A DNA stretch of 64,000 nt. It comes from Mycobacterium sp. IS-1742 (GTDB lineage Bacteria > Actinomycetota > Actinomycetes > Mycobacteriales > Mycobacteriaceae). The stretch spans positions 1 to 64,000 of the forward strand of contig NZ_LQIV01000034.1 of assembly GCF_001500125.1 (NCBI RefSeq). Direction: 5' to 3'. Of the stretch, positions 52,951 through 61,126 are shown in pieces. A program made the translations under genes and the position numbers. Under the pieces are notes generated by a model, which was not told the DNA's origin, ran no database searches, and saw only the letters and a program-made list of their open reading frames with translations. Each line of letters begins with the position of its first letter. Position 1 is the first letter of the stretch.

Positions 52951-54161
52951 GCGAACTTCGTCTCGCGACCGGTGAGCGACTGACGCTGGCGCCGGTGCTC
53001 GCCCGCGCCGGTGAGGGCACCGTCTACGGCGTCGCGGAGCGACCCGATCTGGCGGCCAAGGTGTTTCACCCGGACCTCACGGGACTGGCTGCGAAGTTGG
53101 ACAAAGTCGCGGCGATGGTGGAGTCCCCACCGCCGGGTCGGGTGCAGCCCAACGGATTCGTGGTGCTGACCTGGCCGACGGGACTGCTGCTCGACGGGGA
53201 CCGGCCGGTCGGGTTCGTCATGCCGCGCGTCGACACCGCGACCGCGGTGGAGATCCACACGCTCAGCAACCCGTCGAACCGGGAGGACCCGCTGCCGGGC
53301 GGTCCGCAGTGGACCCGGTATGCGACGTGGGAGCATCTGGTCAGCACGGCGGCCAACCTGTGCCTGGCGGTGCAGGTGGTGCACCGGGTGGACGCGGTGA
53401 TCGGCGACTTCCAGGAACGCAACATCCTGGTCTCGGACACCACCGAGGTGACGCTGGTGGACTGCGACTCCATGCAGTTCACCGACGGGGCGGGCCGCCG
53501 ATTCCTGTGCAGTGTCGGCAGACCGGAGTTCACCGCCCCCGAACTCGCCGGCGTCGACCTGCGGCGGTATCCGCGGGAGAAGCCGTCGGATCTCTTCGCG
53601 CTCGCCGTCCACATCCATCTGCTGCTGATGGCGGGCAACCACCCGTTCATGCGGGGCACCTGGACCGGGGGCGGGCAGCAGCCCGACGCCCTGACCCTGG
53701 CGCGGTCGGGCGCGTGGGCGGGTGGGCCGGGCTCACCGCTGCAGACGCACCCGCTGGCACCGCCGCCCAGCTTCCTGCCCGCCGAGATCCAGCAGCTGTT
53801 CACCCGGGCGTTCACCGACGGGGTTCGCGACCCCGCGCACCGGCCGAGCGCGGCCGAATGGCGGGACAACCTGCTGCGGTTGCGGGTGACGACGTGTTCG
53901 TCAGGGACGCACCGGGTTCCGGTCGGCACGCGGCGGTGCCCGTGGTGTGCGATCAGCAACGAACGAGCCGCACGCCGGGGCCCGATTACTGGGCCGCGAC
54001 CAATGGTGCGGGCGGCACCGGCTTCCCCTTTAGCTTCCAGTTTCGGGGTGAGCACGAACATGGTCGTGGCCGGGTTGATCTCGGTGTCCGTGATCGTCGC
54101 GATACTCGCGGCGTTCATCGTCTGGGCGATACTCAGCGGGGCGTCGACGTTCGGGGGCTGA
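52947..54161 (+). CDS. Divergent Ser/Thr kinase-like protein with zinc-binding-type tail and C-terminal membrane helix
   Basis: 404 residues from GTG 52947, which overlaps the PP2C stop. The N-lobe is short (VLARAGEGTVYGVAERPDLAAKVF, with the ATP-binding Lys). The catalytic loop reads VIGDFQERNILV instead of HRD, and the DFG region is VDCDSMQF, both typical of the kinase arm of TerY-P type vWA-PP2C-kinase triads. After the kinase lobe comes a Cys motif (CSSGTH..RCPWC), then one C-terminal membrane helix (VVAGLISVSVIVAILAAFIVWAIL), putting the kinase inside and anchored to the membrane. Activity is likely but not certain. Confidence 0.85.
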   Translation: MSELRLATGERLTLAPVLARAGEGTVYGVAERPDLAAKVFHPDLTGLAAKLDKVAAMVESPPPGRVQPNGFVVLTWPTGLLLDGDRPVGFVMPRVDTATAVEIHTLSNPSNREDPLPGGPQWTRYATWEHLVSTAANLCLAVQVVHRVDAVIGDFQERNILVSDTTEVTLVDCDSMQFTDGAGRRFLCSVGRPEFTAPELAGVDLRRYPREKPSDLFALAVHIHLLLMAGNHPFMRGTWTGGGQQPDALTLARSGAWAGGPGSPLQTHPLAPPPSFLPAEIQQLFTRAFTDGVRDPAHRPSAAEWRDNLLRLRVTTCSSGTHRVPVGTRRCPWCAISNERAARRGPITGPRPMVRAAPASPLASSFGVSTNMVVAGLISVSVIVAILAAFIVWAILSGASTFGG

Positions 54162-54170
54162 CACGCTGGG

Positions 54171-55109
54171 TCAGAGGTGCGAGCGGACGAAGTGCAGCAC
54201 CTCGTCGGCGGTCGCGAAGCCGCCGAGGTGGCTTTCCTCGGTGCGCAGGATGAGCTCGGCGTCGGGCAACAGTTCGACGGCTTTCTGCGCGTCGGCCAGC
54301 GGGACGATGTGGTCGGCGTCGCCATGCCACCACCGCACGGGTGCGGAGACGTCGGCGAGCCGGAAACCCCAGTCGCGCCCGAAGAGTCGGGCGTCGTCGA
54401 CGATGGCCTGGAAGCGTCCGCGGGCGACCAGGACGATGTCGTCGATGAACATGCCCTCCATCTCGGGGTCGTGCAGCACGCGGCGGTCACCTTCGGGGGT
54501 CGTCATGGCGTACGCCGCACACACGTAATGGGCGAGCGGCAGTATCGGGGTCAGCAGTGTCGCCATGACGCCGGCGAGCGGGCGGCGCAACTCGTGGAGC
54601 GCGGGCGCGAAACGGCGGGCGAGGTCGACGGCGCCGGTGGCCAGGGCGTCGGGCCCGACGGAGGGCACCACACCGCCGAGCACGGCGACGGCGGCGACGC
54701 GGCTCTTGAGAGGTGGGACGGCGGCGCACGCCAGGGCATAGGGGCCGCCGCCGGAGAGGCCGACCACGGCGAGGCGTTCGGCGCCGAGGGCGTCGGCGAC
54801 GTGGGTGACGTCTCTCGTCCAGTCGGCGATCTGCTCGTAGGGGTGCGGGTCGGACAGGCCGCTGCCGGGACGGCCGAGCAGGACGACGCGCAGTCCGAGT
54901 TTCTCGGCGGCGCGGCGGCCGAGGAGCGGGAGCTGGCGGCGTCCGCCGGGGGTGCCGTGGAACCACAGCACCGGGTCGCCGGCGGGGTCGCCGAATTCGG
55001 CGTAGCCGAGGCGGCGGCCGTCGGGCAGGTAGAAGCGGCCCTCGGCGCGCGGCTTCTCGACGCGCGGAACGCGGACCGGGTGCCGCATCAGACTGTTCAT
55101 GGTTGTCAC
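54171..55109 (-). CDS. Alpha/beta hydrolase
   Basis: 312 residues with a standard alpha/beta hydrolase core: VLWFHGTPGGRR oxyanion region, LLGRPGSGLSD, VVGLSGGGPYAL with the nucleophile Ser, WWHGDADHIVP with the acid and ESHLGGF with the His. A second ATG at 55100 is possible. No signal peptide or pathway partner. It stands between the kinase of the secretion cluster (convergent, 9-base gap) and the toxin-antitoxin pair, and is probably a housekeeping esterase or epoxide hydrolase-like enzyme. Confidence 0.85.
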   Translation of the reverse strand: MTTMNSLMRHPVRVPRVEKPRAEGRFYLPDGRRLGYAEFGDPAGDPVLWFHGTPGGRRQLPLLGRRAAEKLGLRVVLLGRPGSGLSDPHPYEQIADWTRDVTHVADALGAERLAVVGLSGGGPYALACAAVPPLKSRVAAVAVLGGVVPSVGPDALATGAVDLARRFAPALHELRRPLAGVMATLLTPILPLAHYVCAAYAMTTPEGDRRVLHDPEMEGMFIDDIVLVARGRFQAIVDDARLFGRDWGFRLADVSAPVRWWHGDADHIVPLADAQKAVELLPDAELILRTEESHLGGFATADEVLHFVRSHL

Positions 55110-55155
55110 CTCAATGCCTGAATGTAACGGGGCGGAGGTGGGTCGCGGCGTGAAA

Positions 55156-55815
55156 TTAGCGGAGTTCGATGCGGCCGTCTGGGCGCGGAACGACCTCCAA
55201 GCGCTCGCCGGCCGTCACTGCTTCAGCCACAGTGGCGCGGCCGACGGTGAGGACCCCGGACCGCGCGCGGTCGGGACCGTTACGTGGATCCCACCGCACC
55301 TCCAGTTCGCGCCCGCGTAGGACGAGGCGTACGGACCCGCGGGCCTCAGGAAACGCGGGTTTGGTGGCACTTGGAATCCGGATCCGTCCGGCCGCGAGAT
55401 CGGGTGCGGTGACGGGCTGAGTGAAGAGCGTTCCCGCCTTGCGCGCCAACGGCACTCCGAGCTCGGCGGCCCGAGTGGCGAGCTTGACGTCAAAGGTGGC
55501 GACGGCGGCTGCGTGATGCTCGGCAGTGTAGAGAACGCAGCAGTCGGGCATCTTAAGCCCGGTCGTGGCACGCAATTCCCCCAGCCGTCGAGCGCTGCCG
55601 GCGGGTAGGTCCAGAGACTGGACCTCGAGGCGGCTCAAGAGATGGTCGAGGAGGTCCGCTCGCCCAGCCGCTGCCGCGTATATCTCGGCGAGCGTGATGA
55701 CGGTGGATCCAAACCGCTCGGATGCATGGTCCGCGAGCAAGTCCGTGGCATCGGCGTGATGGGCATCGGTGGATTCGAAGTGGGCGATCAGCACGCCCGC
55801 GTCGAGGATGATCAC
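55156..55815 (-). CDS. PIN-domain toxin (VapC-like) with C-terminal extension
   Basis: 219 residues. Residues 1-130 are a PIN domain: IILDAGVLIAHFE with Asp5, a conserved Glu in ITLAEIYAAAA, and the acidic cluster around MPDCCVLYTAE and VATFDVKLA. PIN toxins cut tRNA or rRNA. Unlike ordinary VapC (about 130 residues) it carries a further 85 residues (IRIPSATKPAFPEARGSV, VRLVLRGRELEVRWDP), a small beta domain of unknown role. Its ATG overlaps the antitoxin stop by 4 bases. Confidence 0.82.
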   Translation of the reverse strand: MIILDAGVLIAHFESTDAHHADATDLLADHASERFGSTVITLAEIYAAAAGRADLLDHLLSRLEVQSLDLPAGSARRLGELRATTGLKMPDCCVLYTAEHHAAAVATFDVKLATRAAELGVPLARKAGTLFTQPVTAPDLAAGRIRIPSATKPAFPEARGSVRLVLRGRELEVRWDPRNGPDRARSGVLTVGRATVAEAVTAGERLEVVPRPDGRIELR

Positions 55816-56081
55816 TCGGACCAGTCCTCGCGCAGTTCATGCAGATGGTCGGTGCTGAACACACCTGTCAGCACGCCACCGGTTTCGTTGATGGCTTCAC
55901 GGCGGGTGCGCGAAGTTTCAATGTCGTTTTGCGCGAGGGTGTTCTGGCCGACCAGGATAAGTTGACGCAGCAGTGCTCCAGGCCTGTCCGCAAGTTCGGG
56001 CCAGGTCCGGCGCGCGACGTCGAGAGCGCGGCTGATGTCGTCGGTCTCGGTAATTGCGTGGCGCCGGTGCTCGGTCGGCAT
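55812..56081 (-). CDS. Putative antitoxin of the PIN-domain toxin
   Basis: 89 residues, hydrophilic and helical (TDDISRALDVARRTWPELAD, LLRQLILVGQNTLA), with an acidic C-terminus (HELREDWSE) as expected for the part that blocks a toxin active site. I cannot name the DNA-binding class; there is no obvious AbrB or ribbon-helix-helix motif. ATGA overlap with the toxin gene, antitoxin first, is the normal order. Confidence 0.75.
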   Translation of the reverse strand: MPTEHRRHAITETDDISRALDVARRTWPELADRPGALLRQLILVGQNTLAQNDIETSRTRREAINETGGVLTGVFSTDHLHELREDWSE

Positions 56082-56200
56082 GAAGGAAGTGTAACACCGA
56101 GTATCGCGGTGTCACACCCACGCCGGAAAATAGCGGAGCCGGGGGTGTCTGAGGTGCCGCAGAATCAGAAACATCATGGAAGCGGGTGCGGAGGGTGGCG

Positions 56201-56575
56201 ATGCTGGTCGATCCGGAGATTCTGCGCGCATTTGCCGGTCAGGTGGATATCGCGGCGGGGGATATCGCCGCGGCGGACGTAGGCGGCAAGACTTCTTCTG
56301 CGGGAGATGCGCTGCCCGGGTCGACGACGCAGTGGGCGGTAGAGACAGTGGGGAAGCACTTCAGTCAGATGGCGACCCGTCTGGTGGAGAACGTGACGAA
56401 GATGGGGACAGCGGTGCGCGGCGCGGGTGACGCGTTCGTCCGAAGAGCTGATGCCTGTGACGCAGAAGATCAGGCTGACGGCAGAACTCGCCATTCAAAG
56501 CGCTTGCGACTCCGGCAGACTTCCGGCTGCGTCGGGAGCAATCGGCACCGAGACAACCGGTGGTGGAATCAGTGA
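56201..56575 (+). pseudogene. EspC-like (DUF2580) ESX secretion-associated protein, truncated at island edge
   Basis: ATG 56201 follows GGAGG at a good distance. The first 79 residues (LVDPEILRAFAGQVDIAAGD, VENVTKMGTAVRGAGDAF) match EspC-like mycobacterial proteins of about 100 residues. After codon 79 (base 56437) the frame goes on for 45 residues of Arg/Asp/His-rich sequence (VRRADACDAEDQADGRTRH) unlike the family's normal tail. So the gene has lost its natural 3' end, apparently to the insertion of the AT-richer DNA that follows. Confidence 0.72.
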
Positions 56576-56718
56576 TGTCATACCTTTGGCTGATACGCGC
56601 ACCGGTGCCCATAGGCTCATTTCGGAAGTTCGAACGCCGCCCGCAGGGAAGCTCTGTGCGGTTCTGGGCAGTGCTCAGATCCGTGCGTGAGCGGAGTAGA
56701 TAGAGATATCGTCGGGGT
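56438..56718. other. Left junction of a genomic island
   Basis: This is the transition from high-GC host DNA to clearly lower-GC DNA. A frame shifted by +1 at the junction reads SEELMPVTQKIRLTAELAIQ and continues to 56690, perhaps the remnant or start of an island protein; a start at ATG 56451 would give 79 residues. I saw no tRNA or integrase gene here, and the right end lies outside the window, so a direct repeat cannot be tested. Confidence 0.5.
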
Positions 56719-57174
56719 GTGGCTGCGACTCCCATGAACTGGGCGCTCTCTTCCGGCCCGTGGCAATCGCTGCGTGATCTCCTCAACGCTGGCCCGCTGT
56801 CCTGGTCCACCGCGCCGTTTCAGAAGCAAGCCGCGACTGCGATAGCGGAATCCCCGGGCGTATACCTGGTGTGCGCAAAACCCATTGTGGCCATTAGCAA
56901 TGGTGCGCAACCTAGCCTCCTTAATCTGCTCTATGTCGGACAAGCCAGCGTCAGTATCCGCGAGCGCTTCAACGCTCATCTGAGTTTTAGCGCTTCCCCA
57001 AAAATGAAGGCAGCGCGAAGCGCCTTTGGCAATCGGTTGGCATTCTCCTGGACTGTCACATCGCAATACCAGGAGCTTGAACTGGCAATATATAATGCAT
57101 TTGGACCCCCCATCAACGACACGTCACCTCCAGGAGTTAAAGGCTACTTGGGCGCCCCTCGGCGCACTACATAA
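56719..57174 (+). CDS. GIY-YIG nuclease-like protein
   Basis: 151 residues from GTG 56719 (ATG 56734 is an alternative). The GIY and YIG elements are GVYLV and LLYVGQA, followed by SIRERFNAHL with the catalytic Arg and His, and ELELAIYNAFGPPIND with the Glu and Asn of the family. So the fold and active residues look complete. Such small nucleases occur in restriction and mobile-element contexts. Codon use is AT-richer than the flanking host genes. It lies 40 bases before the DGQHR gene on the same strand. Confidence 0.72.
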   Translation: MAATPMNWALSSGPWQSLRDLLNAGPLSWSTAPFQKQAATAIAESPGVYLVCAKPIVAISNGAQPSLLNLLYVGQASVSIRERFNAHLSFSASPKMKAARSAFGNRLAFSWTVTSQYQELELAIYNAFGPPINDTSPPGVKGYLGAPRRTT

Positions 57175-57214
57175 ATTGACGTTGGCACGTCGAAGGTCAA
57201 AGGAAAGGCGTAGT

Positions 57215-58627
57215 ATGAGACTATATCCAGCATTTCGCTTCGCGATGGGCGGCCATGAGTTCTTCGTGACCAAGATGAACGCGTCGGAAATCGCAGAAAC
57301 CGTCCGATTTGCGTCTGATCTATTCCAGGGAAAGACGCTTTCCGACGCCATTCAGCGCAGCCTTAAAGACAATAGGGCGTCCCAAGACATCGCGTTCTAT
57401 TGGAAAGAGAACGAAGCTCGGTTTTTCAATTCGATAGTGATCGCGGCTTGGCAAGGCGGCGCAACATTCCAGCCCATCGAGACGCTTGCGTCGGGCGTGG
57501 ATTTCGTAGATTCATTGCTTGCCAAGAGTCCGCGGATGCACGACTCGTTCGGCATACTTGCGTTCGATGGGAGTGAGCAGTACTACGCTCTCGACGGGCA
57601 ACATCGCGTCCGTGCAATCCAACTAATGCACAACGAACCAGCTGCGCATCCTCCGCCGGATGGTTTCAAGGACGACGAATTTACGGTGATCATTGTGCCG
57701 ACTGCTGTCGACGAGGGGGTCGAGCAGTTCAGGACGCGGTACCGCAGAATGTTTTCCGCTCTGAACCGGTACGCGAAGCCGACAGATAATGCCACGAATA
57801 TTGTTATGGATGAAGATGACGTCTTCGCGATAGTCACGAGGCAACTCATTACAGATCATCCGTTCTTCAAGTGGGGAGATAACGATTGGGAAAATGCTCG
57901 GGTGAAGACGGACGGCGGTAAGAATCTAAGTACCGGCCAGACGTACTTTACGCAAATCGAGGTTCTATACGAAATGACAGAAACGATGCTGACGTCCGCA
58001 TTGCGTGCGAATACTGAACTGGCGGACTCAAAGAGAAGCAAGTTCAAGCAGGTACGTCCGCCCGAATCCGTTATATCGGCATGGTACGAAGAAGTTGCGC
58101 TCATATGGGACGTTCTCCGAGAAGTGATTCCGGATCTCGACGCAGAGCCGATGGTCATGAGGACTCATAATCCGAGTGAGGGGGACGAGCAGAAGTCTGA
58201 CCACCTCTGGTTTTGGCCGATTGGTCAACAAATTGTTGCTCGACTGGTCAGGATGCTAATTGATCGCTCCGCTGCAGACGGGCAGCCCACCGACGAACCT
58301 CAAATGAACCGGGATAAGGTCAAGGCAGCGCTACTAGTTCTTGGACGGATAAATTGGAACCTTCACGAGCTTCCGTGGCGACATTTGATACTTGTTAGGA
58401 ATGATGATGGTGTCTGGCGTATGCGCAGTGAAGGGCGTACGGGCGCGTTGAAGGTCGCTGAGGAACTTCTATTGTGGATCACAGGTATCATCGACCTTGG
58501 TGATGACGGCGTTGCAGCACTTCGCGAGAAGTGGGAGTTTAATCTGTACCAAGCTCCGGATGGCCTCGATGAAATGTGGAATCAGGTCGTTCAAGTCAAG
58601 ATACTCGCAGCAGGTAGTAATCTTTGA
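57215..58627 (+). CDS. DGQHR-domain protein, DndB-like
   Basis: 470 residues from ATG 57215, after AAAGGAAAGG. The hallmark ALDGQHRVRAIQ places DGQHR at residues 127-131. In DndB and relatives this domain regulates or accompanies DNA phosphorothioation; related DGQHR proteins occur in other defence islands. The rest (MFSALNRYAKPTDNATNIV, PWRHLILVRND) is typical of longer DGQHR proteins. Low GC and rare codons mark it as acquired. Its end overlaps the next, minus-strand gene by 32 bases. The longer upstream frame is shadow sequence. Confidence 0.85.
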   Translation: MRLYPAFRFAMGGHEFFVTKMNASEIAETVRFASDLFQGKTLSDAIQRSLKDNRASQDIAFYWKENEARFFNSIVIAAWQGGATFQPIETLASGVDFVDSLLAKSPRMHDSFGILAFDGSEQYYALDGQHRVRAIQLMHNEPAAHPPPDGFKDDEFTVIIVPTAVDEGVEQFRTRYRRMFSALNRYAKPTDNATNIVMDEDDVFAIVTRQLITDHPFFKWGDNDWENARVKTDGGKNLSTGQTYFTQIEVLYEMTETMLTSALRANTELADSKRSKFKQVRPPESVISAWYEEVALIWDVLREVIPDLDAEPMVMRTHNPSEGDEQKSDHLWFWPIGQQIVARLVRMLIDRSAADGQPTDEPQMNRDKVKAALLVLGRINWNLHELPWRHLILVRNDDGVWRMRSEGRTGALKVAEELLLWITGIIDLGDDGVAALREKWEFNLYQAPDGLDEMWNQVVQVKILAAGSNL

Positions 58628-59471
58628 GCGCGCTTGAACACGATGCTAATGTCTCTAGTCGTACACGGTTTAAGAATTCGAGAGAGTCCGTTGATGTGAT
58701 CGTGAGGCCACCTAGCGTGGTGACGCCGAAACTTTCGAGCTTTCCCAGCGCAATCTTGCAGCGCCTGGTGGGTTCGAACGCTTCTACAATACAAAGAGGT
58801 AGCCGACGACTTACGACATCGATAGTCTCTTCCCACGCCGAGATACTTGTGTCGACGTTCAATGCGCGCAGCGTTCTTGTCGCAAGTCCGTTAAGTTCGT
58901 ACAGCGTGTCGCGATTTGCGCGCCGCGCTAGTGCAACTGTCTGCGGAGAGTACCAGTAGAGCCAGGTCGGGTGGCTCTTACTGGTAGCAATTAGTTCGCA
59001 AACTCTTCTCAACGCCTGCGCCTGTTTATGATTGCGCCCGGGGCTAAGCGCAATCTCACAGAGATTTTCTCGGACGCGTTGGGAGCGGGCGGTTAGGGTT
59101 CGCGCTCGTCCTTCGAGACGGAAACCGACCGCGTCTGGCACGATCCAATTGCTTCGCGATGGACGGATACTGTCGAGATCTCTCGAGCGGATGTCTCGCT
59201 TCAGCCGCCGTACAGCAAGCGCGAATTGTCTCTGGGTTTCTTCTCGTTGTCTCCCACCGCCTCCTTCAGCCCAAGTCGTCTCCGTAAGATCAGCGACGGT
59301 CACCTCGCGAGGTAGTCGTGACAGAAGCCGTTGGGCGCGTGGTGAAACGAGATGTTGCCGTAAGGTGACCGCTGGCAGCATCTTCAGCCAATCGTCTGTA
59401 TCGAGACCGTCGAAGGATCTGGCCGAACTTGTCAAAGAATCCCCTCCATCCCTTCGCCTCGTGGGTGGCAC
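58596..59471 (-). CDS. Unknown island protein with a C-terminal helix-hairpin-helix-like tail
   Basis: 291 residues from GTG 59471; TTG 59435 or ATG 59381 are alternative starts. The minus frame reads as a plausible soluble protein (DTDDWLKMLPAVTLRQHLVS, QFALAVRRLKRDIR), while the plus frames opposite are Ser/Arg-rich and look like shadows. The end, LGKLESFGVTTLGGLTITST, resembles the helix-hairpin-helix motif of the RNA polymerase alpha C-terminal domain, suggesting DNA or protein binding. It overlaps both neighbours: 32 bases with the DGQHR gene and up to 43 with the helicase start. No family recognised. Confidence 0.6.
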   Translation of the reverse strand: MPPTRRRDGGDSLTSSARSFDGLDTDDWLKMLPAVTLRQHLVSPRAQRLLSRLPREVTVADLTETTWAEGGGGRQREETQRQFALAVRRLKRDIRSRDLDSIRPSRSNWIVPDAVGFRLEGRARTLTARSQRVRENLCEIALSPGRNHKQAQALRRVCELIATSKSHPTWLYWYSPQTVALARRANRDTLYELNGLATRTLRALNVDTSISAWEETIDVVSRRLPLCIVEAFEPTRRCKIALGKLESFGVTTLGGLTITSTDSLEFLNRVRLETLASCSSALKDYYLLRVS

Positions 59472-61126
59472 CCGTCCGCGCGACGGTTGATCTAGTCACG
59501 TCGGGCGGAGAAGTCGAAGCTGAACTTACTCCTCTGGCAGGCGGGCTTCGGTTGACTCTAATGCGATCTCGGCCCGAGCAGGTCGACCAAACGGCTCGGA
59601 ACGCAGGGCTTCCGCAGTCACGCGTGGTGGCCGCAGCGAGATGGTGCTTTCGTGCTAGCTGGCAGGTACGGGCGCTCTTGGAAAGGAGGCTCGAAGCTCA
59701 CATACAGATTCCTTCGGACGCTGTTGGGTTCCGGCGCCCATCGAATTTGTCGGAATTGCCGAACCTGGGTTTTCTTGTGAGGCCGCTGTTTTCGAACTTC
59801 GTATGCCGACCAGAACTCCGCTACTTTCAGCGAGAGGGGGTGGACTGGCTCCTTACTCACCCTAGTTCGATACTCGCTGACGATATGGGTTTAGGAAAAA
59901 CGCTTCAGGTGCTCGAAGCGGTTCGGACGATGATATACGGAGGCACCCTCCAGACGGCCGTAGTACTGTGTCCGCGCACGCTTGTAGCTAATTGGCAACA
60001 TGAGGCTACTAAGTGGGCACCAGAGCTGATAGTCGCGAATTCAACAGCATGGGAGGGGCCGGCTACAAGCCTATGGTCCTTAGTGGAGGATCGGCGTGTG
60101 CATCTCCTTCTATTTCACTACGACCAGTTGAGATCGCTAGCGCCGATGTTGGAGCGGCGAAAAGAGCTCCAGCTCCTAGTCCTCGATGAGGCACATAGGG
60201 TAAGGCGATCCACTGCGGCGGTTACACGCACTGTGAAGACGATCGCGGCTAGTTCTGTGTGGGCGCTCTCCGGCACACCCGTAGAAAAAGATACAACGGA
60301 CCTTGCCACCTTGTTGTCGATCATCTCACCCGAGAAATTTTCCACGGCACTCTCTTCGTTGAGCGATGAGGCGTTGCGTGCTCTCGCCAAGCCGGTGCTG
60401 CTTCGTCGACGGAAAGATGATGTCCTCGAGGACCTACCCGTCGTTATTGAGCAAACTCATTACGTCGAGCTTTCTCCAGAGCAGCGGGTTGCATATACAA
60501 CCGTAAACGCAGCCACCGCTATGGAAGGAAAAAACCGCGGCGCCCTACTCGCCGTTCTTAGCCGCTTGCTGGAAGTCTGTGACTTTGATCCCCTTACTGG
60601 GAGCAGCTCGAAATTGGACGACATCACTGAGCGACTGCTTCAGATCAGTAAGCTCCAGCAGAAGGCGGTCGTTTTCTCGTACAAACTGAAGCCTCTCAAG
60701 TTGCTTTCAGAGCGGCTGACTGAGGCTAACGTTGGCTGGGTCTCACTTGACGGGCGAATGAGTGCTTTGGAGCGCAGCGACGCCATCCTGAGATTCCGCA
60801 ATCAGCCGGACTCGGTCGCCCTTCTCGCTTCGAGCCGAGTCGCGTCCGAAGGGCTGACATTGACGGAGGCCAATCACGCTTTCTTCGTCAACCGTTGGTG
60901 GAACCCATCCAACACGGATCAGGCGCGCGACCGCATTGTGCGCATAGGCCAGACGCGTTCAGTTTTCGTGCATTCTTACGTATGTGACGGCACGGTCGAG
61001 CAGCGGCTCGAGCAAATTCTAGAGTCAAAGCGCGAGCTTGTCGACAAAGTAATCGGTTCGCTCGCGTCAGGGGTCGGCACAAGTCCGGACGTGGCAGATT
61101 TGTTGGATGTATTGCGGCCACCGTAA
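59429..61126 (+). CDS. SNF2-family helicase/ATPase
   Basis: 565 residues if the TTG at 59429 is used; later GTG starts are possible. The core has SNF2 motifs in order: ILADDMGLGKTLQ with Lys157, LVLDEAHR (253-256), SGTPVEK, then the C-terminal lobe AVVFSYKLKPLKLL, VALLASSRVASEGLTLTEAN and NRWWNPSNTDQARDRIVRIGQ. It should be a DNA translocase. In defence islands such proteins occur with DndB-type or restriction genes. AT-richer than the host. No nuclease domain is fused to it. Confidence 0.9.
   Translation: MSKNPLHPFASWVAPVRATVDLVTSGGEVEAELTPLAGGLRLTLMRSRPEQVDQTARNAGLPQSRVVAAARWCFRASWQVRALLERRLEAHIQIPSDAVGFRRPSNLSELPNLGFLVRPLFSNFVCRPELRYFQREGVDWLLTHPSSILADDMGLGKTLQVLEAVRTMIYGGTLQTAVVLCPRTLVANWQHEATKWAPELIVANSTAWEGPATSLWSLVEDRRVHLLLFHYDQLRSLAPMLERRKELQLLVLDEAHRVRRSTAAVTRTVKTIAASSVWALSGTPVEKDTTDLATLLSIISPEKFSTALSSLSDEALRALAKPVLLRRRKDDVLEDLPVVIEQTHYVELSPEQRVAYTTVNAATAMEGKNRGALLAVLSRLLEVCDFDPLTGSSSKLDDITERLLQISKLQQKAVVFSYKLKPLKLLSERLTEANVGWVSLDGRMSALERSDAILRFRNQPDSVALLASSRVASEGLTLTEANHAFFVNRWWNPSNTDQARDRIVRIGQTRSVFVHSYVCDGTVEQRLEQILESKRELVDKVIGSLASGVGTSPDVADLLDVLRPP

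Noticed and set aside
56361..56810. 149-residue minus-strand protein at the island edge
   Set aside because: Arg/Ser/Pro-rich with no motif, and it spans the composition change; not a real gene.
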